A stretch of 64,000 nucleotides of DNA from JBBSBY01 sp038250835. GTDB taxonomy: Bacteria; Desulfobacterota; Desulfomonilia; Desulfomonilales; Desulfomonilaceae. The notes under the pieces were generated by a model. It saw only the letters and a program-made list of their open reading frames with translations, was not told the origin of the DNA and did no database searches. This document shows, piece by piece, positions 53,919 through 63,359 of this stretch; position 1 is the first letter of the stretch; each line of letters starts with the position of its first letter. The position numbers were made by a program, and so were the translations under genes. The stretch is from positions 62,001-126,000 of the forward strand of contig JBBSBY010000001.1 of assembly GCA_038250835.1 (NCBI GenBank), given 5' to 3'.

Positions 53919-56737
53919 TGTAACATCCAGTTGGGCAGATATGGAGATAGATACTGTTTGAGCCGGGCGCCTGTGGAGGAGGGCCAAGATCCGTCGTCAT
54001 GATAATCCTGAGTTCGAGCGGTTCGAGCATAGTCCTGGTGTTCTGCAGGATATTCGGGTTCTAGTGGATTGAACGCGTAAACCGCCGGGCGACCTTTTTG
54101 GTCCTTAGTGTAATAGCCGTAGCCGAGTGTTTCACCGGTGGTGGTGAGCACTCGCACTTGTTCGGCGTCATATGCCGCATTTACCAGCATCGGGGCGCCG
54201 GTGTAAGGATCAACTTGGCCTGGGGTTGGACCATAGAGCATGTCCACAGGTGAAATCTGTTTTAGTTGTGGATTTGGGGCAAAATCCGGACCGGCTTCGA
54301 GCAAAGCGTTTTTGCGGATCCGACCGGCATAAGCGGCGCCGTCAAGGAAAACTATCCCCGGCGGAGTCGGGTAGTCGGTTGCCGGCTTACCGGCCACAGC
54401 CTCACGCATGACATCCATCCAAACCGGCAGTGCCGCCGTTGCTCCGTGTTCCCTTCTCCCGAGCGAAGTCTTTGTGTCATGCCCCATCCATACTCCGGTT
54501 GTATATTGTGGGTTGGATCCAACAAACCAAGCGTCCGTGCAATCGTCAGTAGTTCCCGTCTTACCGGTTAAATTGGGGATTTTGAGCTTATTAGCCGCTG
54601 CGGCGGTTCCAGAGATACACACATCCCTCATCATACTAAGCATCAAGTAAGCCGATTCGGCGCTGATCACGCGGGGAGCGCCGTTTGCTAATGATTGCAA
54701 TGATACTGTCGGAGTAATAGGCGCATGCGGTCGTATCGCTTGATTTTGCCGCTGTTGTCCCTGCTCTTCGGAGGAAAACTGAGGCCCGTAAATGGTCTGC
54801 TCGGTAATACCTTCCTCTTGAAAGCCATAGTCAGTCTGATCCTGAACCATGCGAAGCGCAGGCTTTACCGGTTCAACAGTATTATCTTCAAGGACTTTCC
54901 CGAATCTATCCACCACTTTTTTAACAAAAATGGGCTGCACTTTGATTCCCAGATTCGGAAAGACCGTGTAAGCCGCCGTGAGATCGAGAGGGCTAACTTC
55001 GGCGGAACCAAGCGCCAGTGAGAGATTTTTGCGTAAAGGAGAAGTGATGCCCATGCTTTGAGCAAGTCTTACGGTATTATCCAGTCCTACATCCATCAGG
55101 AGCTTAATCGCCACAATGTTGCGGGAGTGCGCCAGCGCTTGCCGGAGAGTAAGCGGCCCTTGAAAAGCGCCGTCCGAGTTGGTTGGAAGCCATTCCTCAT
55201 CTTTACTTATTACTACCGCTATGGGATCGTCGATTACCACCGTATTTGGGCTGTAACCGCTCCATTCCAGAGCCGCTGCAAAAATGAAGGGCTTGAACGC
55301 GCTTCCAGGTTGTCTTACCGCCTGAGTCGCCCGATTAAAGTGCGATCGATCGAAATCCAGTCCGCCGACAAGGGTTCGTATATAACCTGTGTTATTCTCG
55401 ATTGTAACCACAGCGCCTTGAATGGGAGGCGCATTGTTGTGTTCCAACGTGAGGCGGCGGTTTTCCACGTCAACTACTCGAAACTCGAGCAGATCATTGG
55501 GTCGATATGTAATGCGACTTTCCAAATTCAGGCGAAACTGGCGGTTTCCCTGAAGAGCAAGCACGCAATCTTGAATGGGATCTTCAGACTGGGATTTCTT
55601 TTTCTTGCGATTCTCTTTTGTCTTAGCCCTTGAATGATTCTCAATCACTAGAGCTTGAACAAAATCACCGACCTTCAAAGTAACGTCCGGTTGCTGATTC
55701 AGAAACTCTTTGACTTCAGCCGATTTTAGACGTTTCACCAGTCCGGCGGGGCGACCCTCCCTTTTCTCCCAGGCCAAGGCCCCTTGATTTAGAGCCTCGG
55801 ACGCGTGACTTTGGAGATTTGTGTCGCAGGTTGTCCACACCTGAAGCCCCTCATTGTAAAGCTTGTGTTCGCCGTATTTGGCTAAAATGTATTGACGCAC
55901 ACTTTCCGTGAAGTAAGGAACTCGCTCGTAAGGATTTGGTTTGCTTTCCGAAAACAGAGGGGCGTCCTGCATTGCCGCTTTGTACTGATCTTCAGTGATG
56001 AAGTCGTTTTTAAGCATTGAGCCCAGGACAAATTCCCGACGTTTGAGGGCGCCTTCGAGATTGCGATGTGGTGAAAAGCGCGAAGGATTGGCAACTAAGC
56101 CGGCGAGCAGAGCCGCTTCAGGGATAGTCAATTCCTGGGTAGATTTGGCAAAATACGTTCGTGCGGCGGACTCTATCCCGTAGGCGCCCTTCCCCATATA
56201 GATTTCGTTTAAATAAAGTTCAAGAATTCTGTGTTTAGTTAAAGTCTTTTCAAGTCTAAAAGCCAGGAGAGCTTCGCGAATTTTTCTAGAGACCTTTTTC
56301 TCTTTGGTCAACAGCAAGTTACGGGTAACCTGCTGAGTTATTGTGCTGCCGCCCTGGGAAAAATTGCCGTGAAGAACATTCTTCACGAATGCTCGGCCCA
56401 CACCAAAAATATCCACACCAGTGTGGCTAAAAAACCGCGCGTCTTCGGCTGCTAAGAAAGCATTGACGACGTTTGGGGGGATTTTATCCAACGGGATGGG
56501 AAAACGCTTCTCTTTATAGAATAGTCCGATAACTGAACCATCATCCGCATAAAAGGTAGACACCGTCTTGGGTTTGTAGGCCTGCAGATCGGGAATCTTA
56601 GGCAGATCAGCAGAAAAGATAAGGTACGCCCCAAGGGCCGCGCCTAGTCCTCCGGCGCCTACTGCGCACAGCATAAATACGGGAAGTCCCACGAGGAACC
56701 AGCCAACCGTTTTGAATGAGGGTAGTTTAACTTTCAT
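53915..56737 (-). CDS. mrcA: Penicillin-binding protein 1A
   Basis: Bifunctional peptidoglycan glycosyltransferase and transpeptidase of 940 residues with an N-terminal membrane anchor (about 12-42). The glycosyltransferase domain has Glu98 in EDARFFSHTG and GGSTITQQ; the transpeptidase has Ser479-x2-Lys482, SRN at 538-540 and KTGTT from 726. An OB-like insert (about 340-440) with a lysine-rich stretch separates the domains as in Gram-negative PBP1A. The C-terminal tail of some 120 residues after the catalytic domain is tyrosine- and proline-rich. It is coupled to the HtrA gene. Confidence 0.96.
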   Translation of the reverse strand: MKVKLPSFKTVGWFLVGLPVFMLCAVGAGGLGAALGAYLIFSADLPKIPDLQAYKPKTVSTFYADDGSVIGLFYKEKRFPIPLDKIPPNVVNAFLAAEDARFFSHTGVDIFGVGRAFVKNVLHGNFSQGGSTITQQVTRNLLLTKEKKVSRKIREALLAFRLEKTLTKHRILELYLNEIYMGKGAYGIESAARTYFAKSTQELTIPEAALLAGLVANPSRFSPHRNLEGALKRREFVLGSMLKNDFITEDQYKAAMQDAPLFSESKPNPYERVPYFTESVRQYILAKYGEHKLYNEGLQVWTTCDTNLQSHASEALNQGALAWEKREGRPAGLVKRLKSAEVKEFLNQQPDVTLKVGDFVQALVIENHSRAKTKENRKKKKSQSEDPIQDCVLALQGNRQFRLNLESRITYRPNDLLEFRVVDVENRRLTLEHNNAPPIQGAVVTIENNTGYIRTLVGGLDFDRSHFNRATQAVRQPGSAFKPFIFAAALEWSGYSPNTVVIDDPIAVVISKDEEWLPTNSDGAFQGPLTLRQALAHSRNIVAIKLLMDVGLDNTVRLAQSMGITSPLRKNLSLALGSAEVSPLDLTAAYTVFPNLGIKVQPIFVKKVVDRFGKVLEDNTVEPVKPALRMVQDQTDYGFQEEGITEQTIYGPQFSSEEQGQQRQNQAIRPHAPITPTVSLQSLANGAPRVISAESAYLMLSMMRDVCISGTAAAANKLKIPNLTGKTGTTDDCTDAWFVGSNPQYTTGVWMGHDTKTSLGRREHGATAALPVWMDVMREAVAGKPATDYPTPPGIVFLDGAAYAGRIRKNALLEAGPDFAPNPQLKQISPVDMLYGPTPGQVDPYTGAPMLVNAAYDAEQVRVLTTTGETLGYGYYTKDQKGRPAVYAFNPLEPEYPAEHQDYARTARTQDYHDDGSWPSSTGARLKQYLSPYLPNWMLQ

Positions 56738-57126
56738 TCAGAGGGATAACCCTTATGTTCAGTATCGATTGTGATCCTTATCAGTTTTAAATTGCAACTG
56801 AAGGGTAACGGTAATGAGCTAAGCGGGGTCACTCGAGCCGGACTCATTCTAAAACTTTTTCAGGCGCACCGTTTCAGGCTTCAACCGTCAGATCCTTATG
56901 AGGGCATTATGCGACCAACACGACTTAGACCCCGAACGAGGCTCTCGTTTATACCGCCTGTAATCGTTTAGTTTAGTACATAAATGATCAAATGGTCAAG
57001 CTTGATGCTTTAATTTAAGATTCGCCTATAGTTAAGGATCATTGGAATCTAGTTACCCGGATTTCAGTCAACCAAACCATGATCGCTATACTCTTGGCCG
57101 ATATTCTACTATGTGAGTGACATAAA
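56738..57126. other. Divergent intergenic region upstream of mrcA
   Basis: Nearly 390 bases between the divergent PBP1A gene and a small plus-strand gene. I see no supported frame, repeat or strong hairpin; promoters for both sides are expected. Confidence 0.4.
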
Positions 57127-57387
57127 GTGAACAAAAACTTAATAAATTACTTCAAGTTGGCACGTTGGCCGGCCATACCCACAGTCATAAAGGGAGTTTA
57201 CAAAAAACTTTGGAAACAACGTAATGATCTTTGGAATATGTTAAAAACATCCAGGATTCATAAAACAATACGGCGGATTTTCTTTAAAATCGGAATCCGG
57301 AGTGAGATCGTGCACTATTCAGCGAATTGCTTATTTATCTTGGTTGCAATTTTAACGGTTATAGTTTCGGTACAACTCTCGGTGTGA
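57127..57387 (+). CDS. Small basic membrane protein, hypothetical
   Basis: An 86-residue frame starting at GTG 57127. It is very basic up to residue 60 (many Lys and Arg) and ends with one hydrophobic helix (about 66-84), suggesting a tail-anchored protein with a cytoplasmic basic domain. The binding site is weak (GTGAG ten bases upstream). No family recognised, and expression is uncertain, though no competing frame explains this stretch. Confidence 0.45.
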   Translation: MNKNLINYFKLARWPAIPTVIKGVYKKLWKQRNDLWNMLKTSRIHKTIRRIFFKIGIRSEIVHYSANCLFILVAILTVIVSVQLSV

Positions 57388-57513
57388 TATGTTCGAGGAT
57401 AAGGTTCAAGTGATCGAAATTGCTTCGCCTTACAGAGAATGTCGGTTTCAAACTTCTCCAACATTATATTCGATGAGTGTTCAAAATCCATCGAGAATCC
57501 ATTAAGGAGCCTT

Positions 57514-58722
57514 ATGAATAGAAGAGGTTTTATTGGGCTGACGGCGGGACTTTCCGCCACTCTTTTGGCGTTGAGCCGAAGCACGGCGCCGGCATCTACT
57601 ATCGCCAACAAAGTGAAAGGGTATACCCCTGGGCCCCCGGCCTCAGTCGTTTTGTGCGGAGTGACAAAAGGTTCGAATTCAGAGGCTTTGAAAACGGCAA
57701 TTCGGGCAGCGGTAGAGGCCACCACAGATTTTTCATGGTTATCTAAAGGGGACGCTGTATTCATCAAGCCGGCGCTTAACTCCGGGAAGCCGTTTCCGGC
57801 CACGACGAATCCCATCGCTATTTCAACCATGATTCAGATCCTCAAGGAAAAGGGGGCTGGTCGCGTAATTGTGGGGGACATGTCGGGTATCGAGCATGTC
57901 AAACTGTCGGAAAATGGGCGTCGTGGAAGCACCAGGGCATTGATGGAATCTTCAGGTATAACTCTAGCGGTCAAGGAAGCCGGCGGTGAGCCGCACTTTT
58001 TCGAGGAATCCGGGTGGAAAGCCTTTTATGAAGATACTCCAGTGGCAGGATCTCATTGGAAGCGCGCGATCATGATGCCCAATGTGCTCAACGAAGTTCA
58101 GCATATTGTTCTTATTCCGAGGTGCAGTCGTCATGTGTTGGCAGGCGCTACGCTCGGTTTGAAGAATGCCGTAGGCTACTGGCGCACAGACACTCGTTTC
58201 GAATATCATTCTGAAGCTTCCACATTTCATGAGAAAACGGCGGAAGGCAATGCGGTCCCCACATTGATGAACAAGCAACGGCTTACCGTCACCGCTGCGG
58301 ATAAAATACTTACCACCATAGGCCCGGATCAGGGTCTCGTTTTCGAGCCGGATACGGGGCTGATCATATCTTCCGAATCTGTTGTAGCCCACGATATGGT
58401 TTCGCTGGCATGGCTTCTGGAATCAAGAAAGCAAATTCCTTCCTCGGACGAAGACGGGTTTATCGACAACAATCCGACTGTAGCGGCTCTAGCAAATCGG
58501 TGGGTAGTCAGCAAGTTGAATAATTGGAGGACAGCGATCGGCGCAGAAGGATTGCAAAAGAATAAAATAGAGACTATTTGGGACGATAGAGTTCTGAACC
58601 GGGCATACGATGTTTTCGGCGGCGTGCCGACGGTGACTCTGAAGGCCGCGAATACGGCAGTGTCGAAATCGCTGGTGAGGCAACTGTCGGAAATGACGAC
58701 TCACCCGGCCCAAGGAGCATAG
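57514..58722 (+). CDS. Tat-exported DUF362 protein
   Basis: A 402-residue protein with a twin-arginine signal (MNRRGFIGLTAG, followed by a hydrophobic stretch) and a DUF362 domain (GDAVFIKPALNSGKPFPATTNP; LIPRCSRHVLAGATLGLKNAVG). It has no ferredoxin motifs, unlike the other DUF362 protein at 18744. Tat export suggests that a cofactor is bound before export or that folding is fast. AAGGAG before ATG 57514 fixes the start; a longer frame from 57439 is excluded because it would bury the signal. Confidence 0.87.
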   Translation: MNRRGFIGLTAGLSATLLALSRSTAPASTIANKVKGYTPGPPASVVLCGVTKGSNSEALKTAIRAAVEATTDFSWLSKGDAVFIKPALNSGKPFPATTNPIAISTMIQILKEKGAGRVIVGDMSGIEHVKLSENGRRGSTRALMESSGITLAVKEAGGEPHFFEESGWKAFYEDTPVAGSHWKRAIMMPNVLNEVQHIVLIPRCSRHVLAGATLGLKNAVGYWRTDTRFEYHSEASTFHEKTAEGNAVPTLMNKQRLTVTAADKILTTIGPDQGLVFEPDTGLIISSESVVAHDMVSLAWLLESRKQIPSSDEDGFIDNNPTVAALANRWVVSKLNNWRTAIGAEGLQKNKIETIWDDRVLNRAYDVFGGVPTVTLKAANTAVSKSLVRQLSEMTTHPAQGA

Positions 58723-58802
58723 CGTCAACCTTTATGGTATTGGAAGCCGCGGCTTTGACTCGATAATCCCACCTTCGTGAATCGTATTATAAGGGTTTCG
58801 CA

Positions 58803-60251
58803 ATGCGATGGGGAATTCTAACCAATTTAGCTATTATTTTGGTAGTCAGCGGAATACTTCTTTTTGCTGTTTTCGCCGCGTCCCTTGAGCGTTCCACGAT
58901 AGATCTTAAAATGCAGCAAGCTGAAACGCTGTTGAACGTCCTACAGCAGTATATTTTGGAAGCGGCATCCAAAGAAAAGCTGGTGGAAAAGGTAAACGGC
59001 ATATGTTCAGACAGCCCAAAGATTAAACTCATTTTGTACAATGAAAATGGGGAGATTGTCGGCGGATGTAAAACGAAACTTAATTTCGGAGAACCGCCGC
59101 CTCAGGAAACCGGCAAGAGATTTAAAGTTTACGGGCGAGGTTTACCGGCGAACATATTCCAGGAACGAGCATTGATTGTGGATTCCACAGATTTTTACCC
59201 CAACGGGATTGCAAATTTGCGAATTGTATTGGACATTCCCGCTTCGATTTTTGCGCCCGCATGGCGATTTTTTGGCGTGTATCTGGCTTTGACGCAAGCT
59301 GCGCTATTTTTGCTCGGGTATGTGTTATTTCACAGGACCATCATCGAACCAGTCACTGATATCGCCAAACTGGCTCAAGAAGGCGCCGGTGTGGCAACGA
59401 CAGGTAATGTTTGGGAGCAATCTCCGGGCACAAACGATATTGCCGGAATTTCCTCCGGAATTAAAAGCATGGTTGCTAAACTCGTTGATGACAAGACAAC
59501 AATGAAAAAGCTTGTTGATGATTTGCGAAAGGCAAATTCGGATCTAGAAGCCGCTCAGCAGGGATTGGTGCGCAGCGAAAAACTCGCCGGCATCGGCAGA
59601 CTGGCGGCAGGAGTCGCCCATGAGGTCGGCAATCCTCTTCAAATTGTCATGGGCTATGTGGAATTACTCCAACGCAAACCCGACGCGGCCTCCGGCGAAA
59701 TTCTGGAAAGAACCGATCAGGAACTGAAACGGATAAACATTATTCTCCAAAGGTTACTTGACTATGCGAGGCCGGAAAAAAAACAGGTCATGCCGTGTGA
59801 TGTAAACCAATTAGTTTTAAACACGGCTGCGTTACTTAAAGGTCGCAAAGGTTTTGATTCCTATAAATTTGAATTTAAGCCGGCGTCAAATGTGCCAATT
59901 GTGTACACGGAACCTGATAAGCTCAGGCAAATTCTGCTCAATGTTCTCTTTAACGCGGCGGATGCCATCGGAACCGACGCAGGAACAATTAGCATTGAAA
60001 CTTCGGCGCTTGACCACCGTTTGGAAATTAAAGTGTCGGACACCGGCCAAGGTATACCGGAAAAAGATTTGGAAAAAGTTTTTGATCCATTTTTTACAAC
60101 AAAGGAACCGGGGAAGGGCACCGGTTTAGGACTTGCAGTCTGTCTGGGGTTAATTTCTTCCATGGATGGCGTTATACGCTTGGAATCTTCTGTTGGAGTT
60201 GGTTCTACGGTATCAATTTCCTGGCCTGTAAATCCCTGCGAAGACGCTTAG
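58803..60251 (+). CDS. Orphan sensor histidine kinase
   Basis: A 482-residue membrane kinase. Two transmembrane helices (about 5-26 and 154-176) enclose a periplasmic sensor region; a HAMP-like linker with a coiled coil follows, then the dimerisation domain with His273 in GVAHEVGNPLQ and an ATPase domain with the N box (QILLNVLFNAADAIG), DTGQGIP, FDPFFTTKEPGKGTGLGLAV. The architecture is that of NtrB/ZraS-like kinases, which normally work with sigma-54 activators. No response regulator is next to it. The start follows the frame limit at 58803 without a strong binding site. Confidence 0.9.
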   Translation: MRWGILTNLAIILVVSGILLFAVFAASLERSTIDLKMQQAETLLNVLQQYILEAASKEKLVEKVNGICSDSPKIKLILYNENGEIVGGCKTKLNFGEPPPQETGKRFKVYGRGLPANIFQERALIVDSTDFYPNGIANLRIVLDIPASIFAPAWRFFGVYLALTQAALFLLGYVLFHRTIIEPVTDIAKLAQEGAGVATTGNVWEQSPGTNDIAGISSGIKSMVAKLVDDKTTMKKLVDDLRKANSDLEAAQQGLVRSEKLAGIGRLAAGVAHEVGNPLQIVMGYVELLQRKPDAASGEILERTDQELKRINIILQRLLDYARPEKKQVMPCDVNQLVLNTAALLKGRKGFDSYKFEFKPASNVPIVYTEPDKLRQILLNVLFNAADAIGTDAGTISIETSALDHRLEIKVSDTGQGIPEKDLEKVFDPFFTTKEPGKGTGLGLAVCLGLISSMDGVIRLESSVGVGSTVSISWPVNPCEDA

Positions 60252-60407
60252 TTAATGATATTAATAACTGTTTTCATGTGAACGGTTTGGAGGAATACGA
60301 CACCACAAGACAAAAGAAACGGCCTTCCATGACTGATAAAATCTCAGACCACCGCAGCTTTCATCTCCTGTTTTTCAGGGAACTTCCGATCGGTATCTGA
60401 CAAATCG

Positions 60408-62144
60408 CTAGTTTTCTCTGCAGGAACATAAATCTCTTACGGGATTGTCTCCTTCATAGGTTTGTAAGATCAGGTTTTGATTTGTGCTTATTTGGTCCAC
60501 ACCTTTCCACTTGATTGCCGCTATTGCACTGTTCTTTGTTAAAGAAGGCATGACCTGCCATGTCGCTCCAAAGGGACCGAGATCGGAGTCGGACCAACGT
60601 TCCAAAATTACCATATTGTCTAACGGCGCCGGCGTTCCGATACGACCTCTGGGTTTAATTCCTGCTTTGGTTACAATAGCTTCTCGTCCTTCCTCATGTC
60701 TTCGGGCGACAGCTTCAGGATATAGAAAGTATGCGTCTACACTTCTATTGTTGTAGAGCATTTTAATAAAATCCGAAGTTCCGTCCACTCCATGAAAAAT
60801 CGCCGCTTTTTGGGGAATGTACGACTGTCCTTTAAAAAGGAGAAACACAGTCCCATCTTTGACATTGGGCACAGCGGCCAACATTCGGCAACAGCAATTA
60901 TCCCGAATTTTCGCCGCTAATTGCCAATTAAGCCGCATTTCGGCATAAAAACTCCCCCACACTCCGATGAGCAATCCAACAACAACAATGACGCCCCCCT
61001 TCACAATTCGAGATTGCGGCGCTGATACCAAGGCGGCGGCAATCAGAGCAAACCCGAAGCTTGCGGAGGAAAATACTCTGCTCTGACTGGTCAATCCAAT
61101 TTCCGCCGAGTAACCAGCCAACATGTATGGCAAACTTCCCAACGCAAAAACGATTAAGCCTAAAAACAGCAAGTATATTGATTCGAATTTACCTGGATGG
61201 ACTGCTTTTGAGTGAATCAATAAATTCAGCGCAATAATGATTGAACTTAAAGCGAGAGAGGCGCCCCAAAGTAGTGACCATGGATTGTGGGCGGGTTCAA
61301 TGAAAGGCAACATTAAATAAGACGCAAACGAGTAAAGATATGACCAGAAAAGCTTTGGATCTGGAAATATAGAGCTTTGGCTTACCGCGCCCCCCTTGAA
61401 AGCTATGAACCGCACCGCAAGAAAAAAGGCGAGGCCGCCGAATATTCCCACAGCCATTCTGGTAAAGAATTGAGCGGGACGCTCTTTAGGCGCTTCCTGC
61501 CTCAAGTAAATGGGGCTTGTAAAAAATGGAATGGAAAAAATCAACAAAGTCGCTGTTTCATAGGTAAGTGATCCTAAGCAGTACAAAAAAACCGGCAGAA
61601 TCAGCCCTACCCATGAAGTTGATTTCTCCGTCCATCTTTGAAAGAGCAGGACCGATAACCAGAAAAAGACTATCGCCAATCGGGAATTGTCCGTGTGTAG
61701 AATGTAAGTTAAAGAAGCGGTTGTAGGTAGAGCAGTAACCACAAAAGCTGAAATCACGGCCAATATGGGCTTTTCGGGGAATAGTTTATAGACGCACAGA
61801 GCAAATAAAATTATGCCGGCCACAAAAAGCGAGAGTGAAAAAAATTGGAAAGCAAATCTATTGAATCCGAATATTTTAAAAATGCTAATCCAGTAGATCC
61901 CTTCAATGGGGCGTGATGAATCCGCCGTATAGGTTGATAAGGCCGAAAAGAAGGGATGCCAATAGCCTCGAGCTAAGATCCACCAATCATCCCCCTGAAA
62001 GCCAATGTCCCCAATCATAAACAGTAGTATTACGGCGAATGAGACGAGAGTCAGCGGCGCCCCAATTAGTACGGGATAATTGACTTGTGATTTTGAAGTC
62101 TCATCTCGGGGCCGTTTACTGAGGATGGTTTCCAGTTCTCGCAT
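60408..62144 (-). CDS. Polytopic membrane protein, possibly GT-C-like
   Basis: A 578-residue protein with about ten to twelve transmembrane helices between residues 27 and 400 and a soluble C-terminal part of about 170 residues. The first periplasmic loop has GFQGDDWWILARGY, the acidic pair after the first helix that is typical of GT-C fold glycosyltransferases using polyprenyl-phosphate sugars. A cluster NCCCRML lies after the last helix and a CSC ends the protein. The family is not certain, and no surface polysaccharide genes are adjacent. The stop lies near 60408 in a convergent gap with the kinase gene. Confidence 0.75.
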   Translation of the reverse strand: MRELETILSKRPRDETSKSQVNYPVLIGAPLTLVSFAVILLFMIGDIGFQGDDWWILARGYWHPFFSALSTYTADSSRPIEGIYWISIFKIFGFNRFAFQFFSLSLFVAGIILFALCVYKLFPEKPILAVISAFVVTALPTTASLTYILHTDNSRLAIVFFWLSVLLFQRWTEKSTSWVGLILPVFLYCLGSLTYETATLLIFSIPFFTSPIYLRQEAPKERPAQFFTRMAVGIFGGLAFFLAVRFIAFKGGAVSQSSIFPDPKLFWSYLYSFASYLMLPFIEPAHNPWSLLWGASLALSSIIIALNLLIHSKAVHPGKFESIYLLFLGLIVFALGSLPYMLAGYSAEIGLTSQSRVFSSASFGFALIAAALVSAPQSRIVKGGVIVVVGLLIGVWGSFYAEMRLNWQLAAKIRDNCCCRMLAAVPNVKDGTVFLLFKGQSYIPQKAAIFHGVDGTSDFIKMLYNNRSVDAYFLYPEAVARRHEEGREAIVTKAGIKPRGRIGTPAPLDNMVILERWSDSDLGPFGATWQVMPSLTKNSAIAAIKWKGVDQISTNQNLILQTYEGDNPVRDLCSCREN

Positions 62145-62159
62145 ATATGGCTGCTGTTC

Positions 62160-62744
62160 CTATTCTTCTTTTGTGACTACGGTTACTTGCTCATCCACAT
62201 GTTCTTTTACATGATCAAAGCGTCTGATGAATCTGGAAAACAGCCAAAGCTCCGGAATAATTTCAGATACAAGCTCGCCGTCATCAAAAACCCTGACAAC
62301 CGAACTCTCGGAGACTACAACACTTACCGCCTTTGTATTCTTTGAGATCGACGCGGCCGCCATATGCCTGGCGCCCAAACCCAGAGGCATTTTTATACCG
62401 TCGGATGTGGCGTCCAGATATCTGCAGGCGGAAAGCACAACTCCATCATCAGTAATTATGAAAGCCCCATCCAGTTGAGCTAATTCCTTAATCGTTTCGC
62501 GCATGTCGTGATCATGAATATTCTTGCGTTCGTCGGGATAACCAAATAGAGGATCAAGAATCAAATTTTTCGATCGTTTCAGCACCTCGTCCGAATCGGA
62601 AACTACAAATAGGGTACCTATTTTTCTACCTTCTCGACCCTCTCGAGCAATTTCCACAGCGAGGATTATCACCTGTTCCAGAACGTCCAGATTGACACCT
62701 CGTTTCTCAGAACATACTTCGCAGAAAATTCTGTTTTCAGACAT
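62160..62744 (-). CDS. Diadenylate cyclase (DisA_N) domain protein with RHM motif
   Basis: A 194-residue soluble protein whose C-terminal 150 residues match the DAC domain that makes c-di-AMP from two ATP. The DGA motif is at 92-94 (LDGAFIITDDG). At the RHR position it reads RHM (126-128, LGARHMAAASIS). The N-terminus (FCEVCSEKRGV) has a CxxC pair, unlike CdaA, which has transmembrane helices, and there is no DisA DNA-binding part. I start at ATG 62744 with AGGGA seven bases upstream. If active it would be a stand-alone cytoplasmic cyclase; a c-di-AMP binding or inactive form is possible. It lies 16 bases upstream of the polytopic protein gene on the same strand. Confidence 0.85.
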   Translation of the reverse strand: MSENRIFCEVCSEKRGVNLDVLEQVIILAVEIAREGREGRKIGTLFVVSDSDEVLKRSKNLILDPLFGYPDERKNIHDHDMRETIKELAQLDGAFIITDDGVVLSACRYLDATSDGIKMPLGLGARHMAAASISKNTKAVSVVVSESSVVRVFDDGELVSEIIPELWLFSRFIRRFDHVKEHVDEQVTVVTKEE

Positions 62745-62976
62745 CGCCATTCCCTTTCTGCAAACAAATTAGTTGGATGGACATTATTGAACCTAGGAGT
62801 CTCGCAATTCATTCAAAATGATTATATTCTGTAATACCATATCATCTACTAAGGGGTTATAGCTACGAATTAGGCCGCCGCACAGAGTCACAGTTTTGAA
62901 AGAGCGTAGTGGTTGAAGTGGGCTTACAGGAAGTCTAATTAAGACCTCAGCAAATATTTAAAGAGGAGGATGACGG

Positions 62977-63324
62977 ATGCCCGAAGGAAAATTTTTAAAG
63001 AATTTGCCGTTTGCGGAACCGCTTATTGGTTTGGATCTCGTGACTTATCAAACAGGACAAGTCGTTAGTCGCACTTTGGCTCAAACCAAATCTACAAGCC
63101 TTACACTGTTTGCTTTTGACGCAGGTGAAGGATTAAGTTCACATACTGCGGCAGGAGACGCTTTCGTATATATCCTGGAAGGTGAAGCGGACATAACGAT
63201 AGGAAAAAAGGAGACGGTGGTTAAATCAGGGCAGGCTATTGCTATGCCGGCGGGAGTTCCACATTCTCTTCACGCCTCGAAACAGTTTAAAATGCTCCTG
63301 GTAGTAATTAAGGAGTCCGAATAG
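62977..63324 (+). CDS. Small cupin domain protein
   Basis: A 115-residue single-domain cupin. The metal motif is partial: SSHTAAGDAFVYILEG gives one His and no Glu at the usual place, and PAGVPHSLHA gives the second-motif His. Such small proteins bind metal or small ligands; the function is unknown. GAGGAGG upstream fixes ATG 62977. No clear operon partner. Confidence 0.9.
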   Translation: MPEGKFLKNLPFAEPLIGLDLVTYQTGQVVSRTLAQTKSTSLTLFAFDAGEGLSSHTAAGDAFVYILEGEADITIGKKETVVKSGQAIAMPAGVPHSLHASKQFKMLLVVIKESE

Positions 63325-63359
63325 GCTTCGCTGTTGGGAGCCGCCACGAAGATTGAGTT

